Of a DNA stretch of 64,000 nucleotides, positions 17,152 to 26,451 are shown piece by piece. The DNA is from Magnimaribacter mokuoloeensis (GTDB taxonomy: Bacteria > Pseudomonadota > Gammaproteobacteria > Magnimaribacterales > Magnimaribacteraceae), in the NCBI GenBank assembly GCA_041860225.1, contig CP151794.1, forward strand, positions 1,178,001 to 1,242,000, given 5' to 3'. The translations under genes and the position numbers were made by a program. A model generated the notes under the pieces. The model saw only the letters and a list, made by a program, of their open reading frames with translations. It had not been told where the DNA came from and did no database searches. Positions within the stretch are counted from its first letter, which is position 1, and each line of letters starts with the position of its first letter.

Positions 17152-17811
17152 ATGAAAAATTTATCAACTCGTACAACTGCTCTGTTTACAGACTGTACCA
17201 GAGATAAGCTGCTCAAAAATAGTCTTGAACTTTTCAATAGAAAAGGGTTTGCAAGTGTGACAACTTCACTTTTGGCATCGTCTTCAAAAGTTCGTGAAGG
17301 TACTCTTTGGTATCACTTCAAATCAAAAAAAAGTTTAGTTGAATCTCATATTGAACTTTTTAAAGATAATATTGATCAGGGATTAGATATGGTAGGGAAA
17401 ATTGACTTAGAAATCTTAATTAAACAACTATTCTCTCAGTACTATTTTTATTGGGATTTCAGATATCTGTTTAGAGATAGTCTTTCTGATAATCTCTCCT
17501 CAGATAAGCCTATCTCCAATAAATTAAACGATTTAACTAAATTGCGATTAAACAAGATTAAGGAAGACGCGCTAATTGGAAGAGAACTAGGTGTTTTCGA
17601 TTTCAAAGAAAATGAACTAGAGGAGCTAAGTGAAATTATTTTTCTTGTTGTCGATAATTGGTTTGCTCTCTCTTCAAAAAAATATCCTGATAAAGACGAA
17701 AACTTCCTGATGCAAAGAGGCAGGGGGCTTTTGATTAAAGTATCAGAACCATATCTAAGCAAAGAATCCAAAATAATTATTAAAAATTTACACGGAGGAG
17801 TTTTGACATGA
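17152..17811 (+). CDS. TetR/AcrR family transcriptional repressor
   Basis: 219-residue regulator with an N-terminal TetR helix-turn-helix: RDKLLKNSLELFNRKGFASVTTSLLASSSKVREGTLWYHFKSKKSLVESHI, ending in the typical GTLWYHFKSK. The C-terminal half is a divergent ligand domain whose effector is unknown. ATG 17152 is preferred to a TTG at 17107, because that TTG forms the promoter -35 box. Little leader and no Shine-Dalgarno precede the ATG. The downstream gene starts within its stop codon (ATGA overlap), so the regulator is the first gene of the envelope-transport operon it probably represses. Confidence 0.9.
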   Translation: MKNLSTRTTALFTDCTRDKLLKNSLELFNRKGFASVTTSLLASSSKVREGTLWYHFKSKKSLVESHIELFKDNIDQGLDMVGKIDLEILIKQLFSQYYFYWDFRYLFRDSLSDNLSSDKPISNKLNDLTKLRLNKIKEDALIGRELGVFDFKENELEELSEIIFLVVDNWFALSSKKYPDKDENFLMQRGRGLLIKVSEPYLSKESKIIIKNLHGGVLT

Positions 17812-18608
17812 GTCTTTCAAATTTTTTATTTCTTAGAAAATCAATAATCCTATGCATATTTGGAATGCTTTTTATATTTTCAGGAGAAGTTTTAGCAAAT
17901 AAAGGTTTAGAAATTGCCTTAAAAAGCGATGAAAACTTTAATGGATATGGAGATAGCTCATCTGAAATGACGATGGAGTTAATCAGTAAAAAAGGAGATG
18001 TAGTTACAAGAAAACTCAGGTTTAAAAGGCTTGAAGTTCCTGGAGATGGAGACAAATCTTTAGCAGTATTTGAAAGCCCTAGGGATGTTAGAGGTGTTGG
18101 TATTCTTTCTTATTCTCATAAAGTAGAACCTGATGATCAATGGTTATATCTGCCAGCACTTAAAAGAGTAAAAAGGATTGCTTCAAAAAATAGATCAGGT
18201 CCGTTCTTGGGTAGCGAATTCTCTTTCGAAGACTTTTCTTTTCAAGAAGTTGAAAAATATGAATATGAATACCTTCGAGAAGAAGAACTTGATGGAATAC
18301 TATGTCATGTTATTGAAAGGAAACCTCTTGATCCTTATTCCGGATACACAAAACAAATAGTCTGGATAGATAGTGAAAACTTTTTAACAAGAAAAATTCA
18401 TCACTATGATAAAAAATCATTTCATTTGAAGACCCAAATCTTCTCTGATTACAAAATCTATAATGAGGCTTATTGGCAACCCCATAAGGTAACTATGATC
18501 AACAATCAAAATGGCAAGAGCTCTGTTCTTAGTTTCAGAGAGGTCAAATATAAGAATGGATTTGATGATAGGGACTTTTCGCAAAATAGTCTTAAAAGAT
18601 CTAGATAA
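17808..18608 (+). CDS. LolA-like outer-membrane lipoprotein-sorting family protein
   Basis: Predicted periplasmic protein of 266 residues with an N-terminal signal (hydrophobic IILCIFGMLFIFSG, then VLA). The body matches the LolA-like family (TP-0789/DUF4292-like half-barrel): GDKSLAVFESPRDVRGVGILSY, DDQWLYLPALKRVKRI, SGPFLGSEFSFEDF and GYTKQIVWID. Such proteins occur with RND/MMPL permeases and are thought to carry a hydrophobic ligand across the periplasm. A strong GGAGGAG precedes ATG 17808, which overlaps the TetR stop. The ligand is unknown. Confidence 0.85.
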   Translation: MSLSNFLFLRKSIILCIFGMLFIFSGEVLANKGLEIALKSDENFNGYGDSSSEMTMELISKKGDVVTRKLRFKRLEVPGDGDKSLAVFESPRDVRGVGILSYSHKVEPDDQWLYLPALKRVKRIASKNRSGPFLGSEFSFEDFSFQEVEKYEYEYLREEELDGILCHVIERKPLDPYSGYTKQIVWIDSENFLTRKIHHYDKKSFHLKTQIFSDYKIYNEAYWQPHKVTMINNQNGKSSVLSFREVKYKNGFDDRDFSQNSLKRSR

Positions 18609-18613
18609 ACTCT

Positions 18614-19774
18614 ATGAAGTTTTTGTCAACAATAGTTGCCCTCTTTCTATTGAATAACGTATTCGCTTATGAATTGTTAGGTGAAGTTATATTAGACAAT
18701 CGATATTTCCTTAATGAGGGAACTTCTTATCAAGACAAAATGCATTCGTCATTCTCATATTCACCAGAAATATTTCATGAAGAAGAAGATTATATTTTTC
18801 ATTTAAAGCCCAAGATCCGAAAAGATAGTCAGGACCCTAAGAGAAATCTTTTAGACTTACAAGAATTCTACTTGTTACATATCGGTGAAGAGAGAGAAAT
18901 TAAATTTGGGATAAGTAAAGAATTTTGGGGAGTAACCGAAACAACTCATCGAGTTGATATTATTAATCAAACTGACTTTACAGAAGGATTTGATGGAGAA
19001 GAAAAACTTGGACAGCCCATGATGAAGGTTTCCTTAGAAAAAGAATGGGGAGTATTAGATATTTACGCTTTATTTAGCTTCAGAGAGAGGCAGTTTTCTG
19101 GGCAAGAAGGGAGATTACGACTTCCTTTTATAATTGATAAAAATGAATCTATTTACGAATCTTCAGCTAAAAACAAGAGAACTGACTTTGCTGCCAGATG
19201 GTCAAATTATTATGATCAGCTAGACATAGCTATATCTTACTTTTCTGGAACCACCAGAGAACCAAGATTGATTCCAAGTGGACGCAAATACAAACCCCTG
19301 ATTCCTTATTACGAGACAATTGATCAGTTTGGTGTAGAACTTCTTTATTTAATAGGAAGTTTAGCAATAAAAGTAGAAGCAATTTCAAGAGCTGGACAAG
19401 GCGACAGATTTTCAGCTGCAACTTATGGTTTTGAATATACACAGGTCGGTATTTTTGATAGCAGAATTGATCTAGGTTGGATATTTGAGGGGAATCATGA
19501 TGATCGATTAAAGAGTTCTCCAACTGTGCTTGGGACTAGACTAAGTTTTAATGACGAGCTTGATACTCAAATCCTATCTGGTTTCATCTGGAATGATGTT
19601 AGCAAAGAGCTGGGATTTCTTTTGGAATCTTCAAGAAGAGTTGGCGAGTGTTGTTTGATCGCTCTAGAGGGTGTTTATTTTGAAGATACAGATGAGGATA
19701 ACAATGAGCCTAAATTGTTCGAAGCTTTCAGGGAGGATGATTTCTTCAAAATTGAATTTATTTATTATCTATAA
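18614..19774 (+). CDS. Predicted outer-membrane beta-barrel protein
   Basis: 386 residues with a cleavable signal (FLSTIVALFLLNNVFA) and a body of alternating aromatic/polar strands ending FIYYL, consistent with a C-terminal outer-membrane signature. I do not recognise a named family with certainty; it resembles the DUF1302-like barrels that often accompany LolA-like/MMPL cassettes. It starts 5 bases after the LolA-like gene and stops 2 bases before the RND permease, so it is probably the outer-membrane part of the system. Confidence 0.75.
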   Translation: MKFLSTIVALFLLNNVFAYELLGEVILDNRYFLNEGTSYQDKMHSSFSYSPEIFHEEEDYIFHLKPKIRKDSQDPKRNLLDLQEFYLLHIGEEREIKFGISKEFWGVTETTHRVDIINQTDFTEGFDGEEKLGQPMMKVSLEKEWGVLDIYALFSFRERQFSGQEGRLRLPFIIDKNESIYESSAKNKRTDFAARWSNYYDQLDIAISYFSGTTREPRLIPSGRKYKPLIPYYETIDQFGVELLYLIGSLAIKVEAISRAGQGDRFSAATYGFEYTQVGIFDSRIDLGWIFEGNHDDRLKSSPTVLGTRLSFNDELDTQILSGFIWNDVSKELGFLLESSRRVGECCLIALEGVYFEDTDEDNNEPKLFEAFREDDFFKIEFIYYL

Positions 19775-19776
19775 AC

Positions 19777-22080
19777 ATGCAATTCTTTAATAAAAAATAC
19801 CTAGCTAACGCAATTATAAAAAATAGACTGTTGAGTATTGTTAGCAGCCTTTTCTTTATGCTATTTCTTGGGATTGGATCTCAATATTTAACATTTGATC
19901 CCGACTTAGAATCATTTTTTCCTGAGAACCATCCTGCTACGCAGCTAAATAATGAAATTGATGAAACTTTTATTCCTACCGATAACATAATTATTGCAAT
20001 AGATGGGAGAGGAACATCTATCTTTAAGAAAAGGACGCTTGATCTTATAGAAAGGCTCACAGAACTATCTTGGACAATTCCTCATTCAGTTAGGGTAGAT
20101 AGCCTTACAAATTTTTCATATGTTCGATCTGAGGCAGATGATCTGCTTGTGGAACCCTTCATAGAGAATGCTCTAAGCCTATCAGATGGATACATAGATG
20201 AAAGAAGCAAAATCGTAGAAACCCAAGATGCAATCTTTGGATCAATAATATCCAAAGATAAAGAAACCACCGTAATCAGCATTGTCATTGATCCTCCAGG
20301 TGAGGACCAAGCAGCAAGATTGACTGAAACAATCGAACATATCTTAAATTTCTTGGAGCTAGAATTACCTAAATACAAAGAATTAGATATAAGACTGCTT
20401 GGTAATCCTTACCAAGAATACATCAGCCCAAGACTCGTTCAGACAGAAATGCCCTACATTTTGCCCTTGATGATTATTTTAATTTTTTTATCAGTATTTT
20501 TCTTGCTAAGAAGTACATATGCAGTCTTCGCGACTTTAGGTGTTGTTATTTGTTCTGTAGTGGCAAACTTTGGATCAATAGGTTGGATAGGAAATCCACT
20601 TAATCAAATGATTATTACTTACCCTATCTTAGTTATTACTCTGGCTCTAGCAGATTGCGTCCACTTATTTACTATCTACTTTCAAGAAAGAGCAAAAAAG
20701 GTAAGTAGTCGTAATGCCATGATAAGAAGTCTTGAACTAAACCTTCAACCTTTATTTCTAACAACCATAACTACCTGCATAGGTTTCTTATCTTTCAATG
20801 TTTTAGAAATAGAGCCGTTGAGAAATTTAGGTAATGGCATAGCAATAGGAGTTGGGCTTGCATTTATTTTTACGATATTCCTTATAGCTCCTCTCACCTC
20901 TTACTTCGATATCTCTCCACCTAAGACGATCTCAGGACAAACTGCTATAGCAAATAAAATTGCAAAATTCAGCTTAAAAAATGGCAAAAAGTTAATCTGG
21001 ATAGTCCCCGCCATCTCTCTTATCTTAATTGGTCTAATTCCTCTGAACAGTTTGGATGAAAACCCCACGCAAATGTACAGTGACAGATTTACTTCTTTTG
21101 CACCTGACACAATATGGTTAGATGAAAGGATGGGAGTTACTTTTCCGGTTAGCTTTAAGGCAACATCACCAACTGGCAATGTATCCAGCCCCAAGTTTCT
21201 GAATGAAGTTGATGAATTTACAGAATGGCTGGAAGGACTGGATGAGGTTAACCATGTTACATCTCTTGCAACAACCATGAAAACTTTAAATCGCAGTATG
21301 CATGGAGATGATGATAATTGGAAAATTATTCCAGAAAATGAAGATTTGGCCTCACAATATTTATTCTTCTATGAGATGTCTTTACCACTGGGACTTGATC
21401 TTAATAGCTCAATAAGCCAAGACAGAGGCACAATCAAAATAGCCAGCTCACTGAAAGACATGAGCTCAAAAGAATATCTGAGTTTCAGTGAGAAAGTTGA
21501 CGACTATCTCATAAAAAATAATCTACTGGATACAATTTCCCCGCCTGCTGGATTTAGGGTCGTTTTTACTTTTATAAATGAAGTCATTGTTAATAACCTC
21601 CTTGTTGGAGTATTGCTAGGCTTGATATTAATTACGTTCATATTGGGCTTGTTCTATAGATCATTTGTTTTTGGAATTATTTCTTCATTTCCGAATATAC
21701 TTCCTATAGGGACAGCTTTTGGAATTTGGGCACTAGTGAACGGAAATGTAGGGTTCATGGTTGCTGTAGGAATGGGATCAACATTAGGCATAATTGTAGA
21801 TTTCACAGTACATTTATTGAGTAAATATGATCTAGCTAGAACTGAACTTCAAAAGAGTCCAGAAGAATCAATTATCTACTCATTTGAAGCAGTGGGATTT
21901 CCCTTAATTATAATGACCGTAGTTCTAAGTATAGGATTTCTTGCTTTAACTTTAGTAAGTTTTAAACCTTTGGGGGATTTTGCCAGATTCTCCTCAATTG
22001 CATTCATGACTGCCTTATTTATAGACTTCTTTTTATTTCCTCAATTGCTTGTAAGATTCGATAAGAGAAAACTTAATTAG
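19777..22080 (+). CDS. RND/MMPL superfamily permease
   Basis: Inner-membrane transporter of 767 residues. The layout is the RND two-fold repeat: one helix near residues 16-36, a large periplasmic loop, a five-helix block about 225-375, a helix near 405-425, a second periplasmic loop, and a five-helix block about 620-760. LALADCVHLFTIYFQERAKK and GSTLGIIVDFTVHLLSKYD are the sterol-sensing/MMPL-type transmembrane motifs with acidic residues for proton coupling. It belongs with the LolA-like and barrel proteins; lipid or hydrophobic-compound export is inferred. Its 3' end overlaps the convergent MFS gene by 4 bases. Confidence 0.9.
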   Translation: MQFFNKKYLANAIIKNRLLSIVSSLFFMLFLGIGSQYLTFDPDLESFFPENHPATQLNNEIDETFIPTDNIIIAIDGRGTSIFKKRTLDLIERLTELSWTIPHSVRVDSLTNFSYVRSEADDLLVEPFIENALSLSDGYIDERSKIVETQDAIFGSIISKDKETTVISIVIDPPGEDQAARLTETIEHILNFLELELPKYKELDIRLLGNPYQEYISPRLVQTEMPYILPLMIILIFLSVFFLLRSTYAVFATLGVVICSVVANFGSIGWIGNPLNQMIITYPILVITLALADCVHLFTIYFQERAKKVSSRNAMIRSLELNLQPLFLTTITTCIGFLSFNVLEIEPLRNLGNGIAIGVGLAFIFTIFLIAPLTSYFDISPPKTISGQTAIANKIAKFSLKNGKKLIWIVPAISLILIGLIPLNSLDENPTQMYSDRFTSFAPDTIWLDERMGVTFPVSFKATSPTGNVSSPKFLNEVDEFTEWLEGLDEVNHVTSLATTMKTLNRSMHGDDDNWKIIPENEDLASQYLFFYEMSLPLGLDLNSSISQDRGTIKIASSLKDMSSKEYLSFSEKVDDYLIKNNLLDTISPPAGFRVVFTFINEVIVNNLLVGVLLGLILITFILGLFYRSFVFGIISSFPNILPIGTAFGIWALVNGNVGFMVAVGMGSTLGIIVDFTVHLLSKYDLARTELQKSPEESIIYSFEAVGFPLIIMTVVLSIGFLALTLVSFKPLGDFARFSSIAFMTALFIDFFLFPQLLVRFDKRKLN

Positions 22081-23312
22081 TCTCTCGTAAGGTAGTAACC
22101 TGTTATCCAACAAGGAATCAATGTAATGGCAGCAAAGGTAAAGGCGAAAGTATAATCACCTGTTCCTAAGACTGAGGGGGCAATATTATTACCAATTAGC
22201 ATTGAGATATTGCCAAATCCCATAAAAATTCCAAAATTTGTTGCGCTGGTTTGAGTTACGCAAAGTGCCATCAATACTGAGAATATAAGGACTGACCATC
22301 CAGCATCAACAGCGTCAACTCCAATCAATACAGCAGAAGTGAAAAAACTAGATGTATCGGGAGTGAACGAGCTGGCTGCTAGATAAACAGCAGCTTGACC
22401 TGTTACAAAAAGAAGAAGTAAGAAACGTCTTTTAAAATATAGAGTCAGTAAGCCTGCAGAAAGACCAATGAGTCCTCCTAACCACATTCCGTAAGGTCTC
22501 ATAGAACCAATTTCTTCTCCAGTCCATCCAAGCTCGCTGATGTAAAACTCATTATAAATAACGTCAAAAATACCATATCCAATATTCGCAAAAAGCATGA
22601 AAATCATTGCAGCAAGAGCACTTTTATTAAAAAGACTCTCCCGGATACCAGAAAATAATTCATATAAAGTAAGACGATTCTTATAAAGCTTAGTTTCAAA
22701 CCCTGCTTTATAGTCCAGTTCTTTAGACAAAATAGGAAGGATAAGAACAAACGACATTGTTAAGATCAATAAGGCAAATCCTTCATTAACCCCATAACCA
22801 TAGAAGATAAAAGTTGCAGTAGCCATTCCAGCACCTCTGCCAAGAGTTTTACTGCCCCACATGAAACCATTTGCTTTCGCTAGTTGATCTTCTTGCAAAC
22901 TGTCTGCAGCTAAGGCATCAATAGCAATATCTGAAATGGCAACAAAAGTGTTATGAGCTGTCAATAGAGCGATTAAAACGAAATTAACCGCATTAACATC
23001 TATAAAGACCAAAGGGGAAAGAGCTAAGATCATCATTAATTGACTGATCAAAACCCAAAACCTTCTTCTGCCGAACCTATTGATAGTAAAAGTATCAATG
23101 ATAGGACCCATAAAAACTTTCAGGGTCCAAGGAATCATTGTTATTGAAAGTAATAAAGAGATATCACTGACAGAACTTCCAGTAGATACAAGGTAAGTGG
23201 TTAATGCAAAAAGAGTTCCTCCAGACAGACCTTGAGATAAATAAACAGCGCTCAGACTGCTGATATGCCAAAAACTGCCTTCACTGAGAAGTCGAGATCT
23301 AATTAATTCCAT
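22077..23312 (-). CDS. Major facilitator superfamily transporter (AmpG/PAT-like)
   Basis: Inner-membrane protein of 411 residues with about 12 hydrophobic helices. The motif after helix 2 (GPIIDTFTINRFGRRRFWVL) and LAADSLQEDQLAKANGFMWGSKTLGRGAG resemble the PAT/AmpG branch of MFS. That branch moves muropeptides or acetyl-CoA-like solutes, but specificity here is unknown. It ends a leftward gene set that begins with queG; the LLM monooxygenase lies 10 bases upstream. Confidence 0.82.
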   Translation of the reverse strand: MELIRSRLLSEGSFWHISSLSAVYLSQGLSGGTLFALTTYLVSTGSSVSDISLLLSITMIPWTLKVFMGPIIDTFTINRFGRRRFWVLISQLMMILALSPLVFIDVNAVNFVLIALLTAHNTFVAISDIAIDALAADSLQEDQLAKANGFMWGSKTLGRGAGMATATFIFYGYGVNEGFALLILTMSFVLILPILSKELDYKAGFETKLYKNRLTLYELFSGIRESLFNKSALAAMIFMLFANIGYGIFDVIYNEFYISELGWTGEEIGSMRPYGMWLGGLIGLSAGLLTLYFKRRFLLLLFVTGQAAVYLAASSFTPDTSSFFTSAVLIGVDAVDAGWSVLIFSVLMALCVTQTSATNFGIFMGFGNISMLIGNNIAPSVLGTGDYTFAFTFAAITLIPCWITGYYLTRD

Positions 23313-23322
23313 TTAATTTAGA

Positions 23323-24309
23323 TTAATTTATTGAGAAAGATTGGTTGATTAAATCATAAGATCTGACTCTAGAGGAAAAAGGTTCGCAGATTGTAATAAT
23401 TTTCAGTTCTTCTGGATTGACTCGATCCAGTAATGGTTGAAGTTTCTGCCTTACCGTCTGGGGGGATCCTACAAAAGTCCGATTGTCGTTTGTGCCTATA
23501 AGGTCTCCGTTTATAGAAGACTTGGCTTCGTCTAATGTAGGAAATGCACCAAATATACCCTTTTGAGAATTCTGTCTCCATGCCGCAGCACTTAAAGAGA
23601 GCTCTTCTGCCTCTTTATCTGTATCAGCACAAATTGAGAACACGCCCACACTGATTTTTGGTTCATCTGAAAATATTGAAGGTTGAAAATTGTCTCTGTA
23701 GACTTCAGCTAGATCAAGACAGGACGGATCAATAAAATAAGCTAAAGACATTGGCAAGCCAAAGTGCGCAGCATATTCAGCTCCTTGCCTTGAAGACACT
23801 AATAACCAAACCTCGGGTAACTCGCCCAAGCCAGGCGTAACGTTTACAGACTCAAAAGATTCCGTAGAAGAAACACTGCCTTCAAGAAAAGATTTCAGAT
23901 CATTCATTTTGGTTGTAAAAAATTCTGGTCCAGTAGTTTTTGATCCATAAGCCAAAGCTCCAGCTTGATAAGCATCACTTCCAGGAGCCCTACCAAGACC
24001 GAGATCAATCCTATTTGGAAACAAAGATTCCAATAATCTGAAATTTTCGGCCACCTTGTAAGGGCTGTAGTGCATCAGCATCACTCCACCCGATCCCACT
24101 CTGATGGATTCAGTCTGAGCTGCGAGACTTGGAATAAGAATCTCCGGTGAGCAGCCAGCAAAGGATGTTGATCCGTGGTGTTCTGCCAACCAAAAGCGAT
24201 TTAAGCCTAATGAATCGCAATACTTTGCAAGATCTCTTGTCTCTTTTATAGCCTCATCAGCATTTGAATTGGAGAAGATTGGAGATTGATCAACGACACT
24301 TATTTTCAT
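23323..24309 (-). CDS. Luciferase-like flavin-dependent monooxygenase
   Basis: LLM-class TIM-barrel enzyme of 328 residues. SVVDQSPIFSNSNADEAIKET, RFWLAEHHGSTSFAGCSPEILI, VGSGGVMLMHYSPYKVAENFRLLESLFPNRIDLGLGRAPGSD and VSSRQGAEYAAHFGLP are the typical signatures of the group named MsnO8-like or YhbW-like. Such proteins use reduced FMN or F420 on unknown substrates. Its start overlaps the preceding DUF7064-like gene by 4 bases, suggesting coordinated work. Confidence 0.87.
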   Translation of the reverse strand: MKISVVDQSPIFSNSNADEAIKETRDLAKYCDSLGLNRFWLAEHHGSTSFAGCSPEILIPSLAAQTESIRVGSGGVMLMHYSPYKVAENFRLLESLFPNRIDLGLGRAPGSDAYQAGALAYGSKTTGPEFFTTKMNDLKSFLEGSVSSTESFESVNVTPGLGELPEVWLLVSSRQGAEYAAHFGLPMSLAYFIDPSCLDLAEVYRDNFQPSIFSDEPKISVGVFSICADTDKEAEELSLSAAAWRQNSQKGIFGAFPTLDEAKSSINGDLIGTNDNRTFVGSPQTVRQKLQPLLDRVNPEELKIITICEPFSSRVRSYDLINQSFSIN

Positions 24310-25319
24310 GGTCCAATAGGCTTCCCGTCTATAACCTGATCTAAATATTCTGACATTCCATACCCCACAATCCCTTTGTAAGTATACTCTGTCATCCCTT
24401 CGGTTATCCTTGTAACCAAGCTTTCACCTTCAGGTGTATTTCTCCTGTTTCTCAAAGGAATCAAAGATAGGACCCTTCCTTTTACTTCGTATTCATCTTC
24501 ATCTGTTTTGGCCCATGCAGTAAAAGTTTTTTGGAAGTGATCATCATCATATTGGGTTTCAATCTTGCAATCCTTAATGGTTTCGTACTTTCCATCTTTA
24601 AGGACGATCCCTCCTCGCCTTTCAGAATCTTCACTTTGATGCACAATACTAAACATAAATCCTATTTCATCATTAATGTTAATTGTGAGCCATCTATACC
24701 ACTCTATAGCCTGCCAGTATCTTGGACCCCAGCTTTTGTCTCTTAGACCAAGTCCATCAACAGACCATTGTTCACCATCGATCTTAATAGTTCCTTTACC
24801 CGCCGTATGTTGTTCGTAATGAGCTTTAGAAAAACTCTTTTCTGGGTCTCTTTGTAAAGGCTTCCCATCTGTTCTTACTGCCTGACCTCCAAACATGGGA
24901 GAAATGCCGCTTATATTGATATCTGCTTCACATTCTACTCTTGGGTTTTCTTTAAAAGCCTTACTGGGATTCAACATGTCTTTAGGGTTTTCCAATAACA
25001 ATATCTTCCCTTTATATTGAACCCTCAAAGACTTAAAGGGCTCTATGACTTCGAATTTCATTCCGCCTGCATCAAAAACATCATTTGTTGATATTTCTGG
25101 CCTTCCAAACATAAAACCTATTCTTCCATCAGGAAGATAGATGCAGCATGTCATCTCAGCATATCCTTCATTTGGTCTATTACCCAATCTAAACCAACCG
25201 CCCATCTGTTTGTTATGATCAAAGACATTGAAGTACATACTTTCGTTGTAATTAGATGCCTCATCAGGTTCATGATTGTATTCATCTTGTGGTTCCAACT
25301 TTATTTCAATATCACTCAT
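24306..25319 (-). CDS. DUF7064/DUF7065-like protein (CrtC/tocopherol-cyclase-like fold)
   Basis: 337 residues, cytosolic by absence of a signal. The opening GGWFRLGNRPNEGYAEMTCCIYLPDG, the central GLRDKSWGPRYWQAIEWYRWL with Asp, Trp and Tyr, and the ending GYGMSEYLDQV resemble the double-calycin proteins now called DUF7064/DUF7065, distantly like hydroxyneurosporene synthase. No biochemical role is established. It overlaps queG by 8 bases upstream and the LLM gene by 4 downstream. Confidence 0.65.
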   Translation of the reverse strand: MSDIEIKLEPQDEYNHEPDEASNYNESMYFNVFDHNKQMGGWFRLGNRPNEGYAEMTCCIYLPDGRIGFMFGRPEISTNDVFDAGGMKFEVIEPFKSLRVQYKGKILLLENPKDMLNPSKAFKENPRVECEADINISGISPMFGGQAVRTDGKPLQRDPEKSFSKAHYEQHTAGKGTIKIDGEQWSVDGLGLRDKSWGPRYWQAIEWYRWLTININDEIGFMFSIVHQSEDSERRGGIVLKDGKYETIKDCKIETQYDDDHFQKTFTAWAKTDEDEYEVKGRVLSLIPLRNRRNTPEGESLVTRITEGMTEYTYKGIVGYGMSEYLDQVIDGKPIGP

Positions 25320-26388
25320 AAGATTTCCTTTCTTGTTCTTTTATCGCCCAGTTTACATGCTCTTTCACTATCGCTGAAGGAAAGTCTTTTCTAGTATTCA
25401 AATTTTTAATTATTACTTCTGAGAAATTTGCATTACCTAATGCTATGGCTATATTTCGTAACCAACACTCATAACCAGCCCTTCTGATAGGAGATCCTTC
25501 TGTCTTTTTTAGAAAGTCTTCTTCAGTCCACAGGAATAATTCACACAGATCTATATCATCTAGGTTGTGTCTAGGCAGAAAGTCTTTTTCGTCGGTATAG
25601 TGAGTAAATTTATTCCAAGGACAGAATATTTGGCAGTCATCACAACCAAATATTCTATTTCCCATCATTCTTCTGAGCTCTTCTGGTATAGAGCCTTTAT
25701 ACTCAATAGTTAAATAGGAAATACATTTCCTGGCATCTAATTCGTTTGGTCCAACAAATGCCTCTGTTGGGCATATATCTATACAAGACGTGCAGGTACC
25801 GCAATGGCTTTTAGGGCTTGGATTATCTATGGGTAAATCTAGATCAGTATAGATTTCACCAAGAAAAAAATAAGATCCAGAACTCTTGTTTAATAGTAGT
25901 GTATTCTTTCCAATCCAACCAAGACCAGCCTTTTGAGCAATTGCCTTCTCTAAAACGGGTGCGCTGTCTACGAATACTCTATTAGAATTAGGAGAGTGAT
26001 CTTGAATTTTTTTTGCAAATTGCTTCAACCTTGATCGCATCAACTTATGATAGTCTCGTCCCCTTGCATAACCAGATATAAATGCCTTGTCTGTCTTCTC
26101 CAAAAGTTCTTTTCCATTATAGTTTTCAGGTAGGTAATTCATCGTTACAGATATAATTCTCTTAGTGCCTTGATGTAATTGGTCAGGGTATTCTCTTTTA
26201 GAATTATTCCTCTGTAGATATTTCATTTCTCCTTGATAGCCATTTTCAAGCCATTTATCTAAATATCTCTGATCATCAGAAAGATTGATATCAGTTATAC
26301 CTACTGAACTAAAACCAAACTCTTTAGCCCAAGTCTTAATTTGACTCGCTAAATCATGTTCAATATTTTTTATATCTAAATAATTCAT
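25312..26388 (-). CDS. queG: Epoxyqueuosine reductase
   Basis: Final step of queuosine biosynthesis: reduces epoxyqueuosine in tRNA using cobalamin and two [4Fe-4S] clusters. 358 residues with GYARGRDYHKLMRSRL, FVDSAPVLEKAIAQKAGLGWIGKN and both cluster motifs CGTCTSCIDICPTEAF and CDDCQIFCPWN. It is divergent from nnr across 63 bases, as in E. coli. It is also the first gene of a leftward set with three genes of unrelated function. Confidence 0.95.
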   Translation of the reverse strand: MNYLDIKNIEHDLASQIKTWAKEFGFSSVGITDINLSDDQRYLDKWLENGYQGEMKYLQRNNSKREYPDQLHQGTKRIISVTMNYLPENYNGKELLEKTDKAFISGYARGRDYHKLMRSRLKQFAKKIQDHSPNSNRVFVDSAPVLEKAIAQKAGLGWIGKNTLLLNKSSGSYFFLGEIYTDLDLPIDNPSPKSHCGTCTSCIDICPTEAFVGPNELDARKCISYLTIEYKGSIPEELRRMMGNRIFGCDDCQIFCPWNKFTHYTDEKDFLPRHNLDDIDLCELFLWTEEDFLKKTEGSPIRRAGYECWLRNIAIALGNANFSEVIIKNLNTRKDFPSAIVKEHVNWAIKEQERKSYE

Positions 26389-26451
26389 TTTTAAATTAGT
26401 AGAGAGTCTATCCTAGAGATATAATTTTCATACATAAACTCGTATCTTGAA

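Noticed and set aside
20901..21278. 125-residue reverse frame opposite the RND permease
   Set aside because: Opposite strand of a well-supported transporter gene; no independent evidence.
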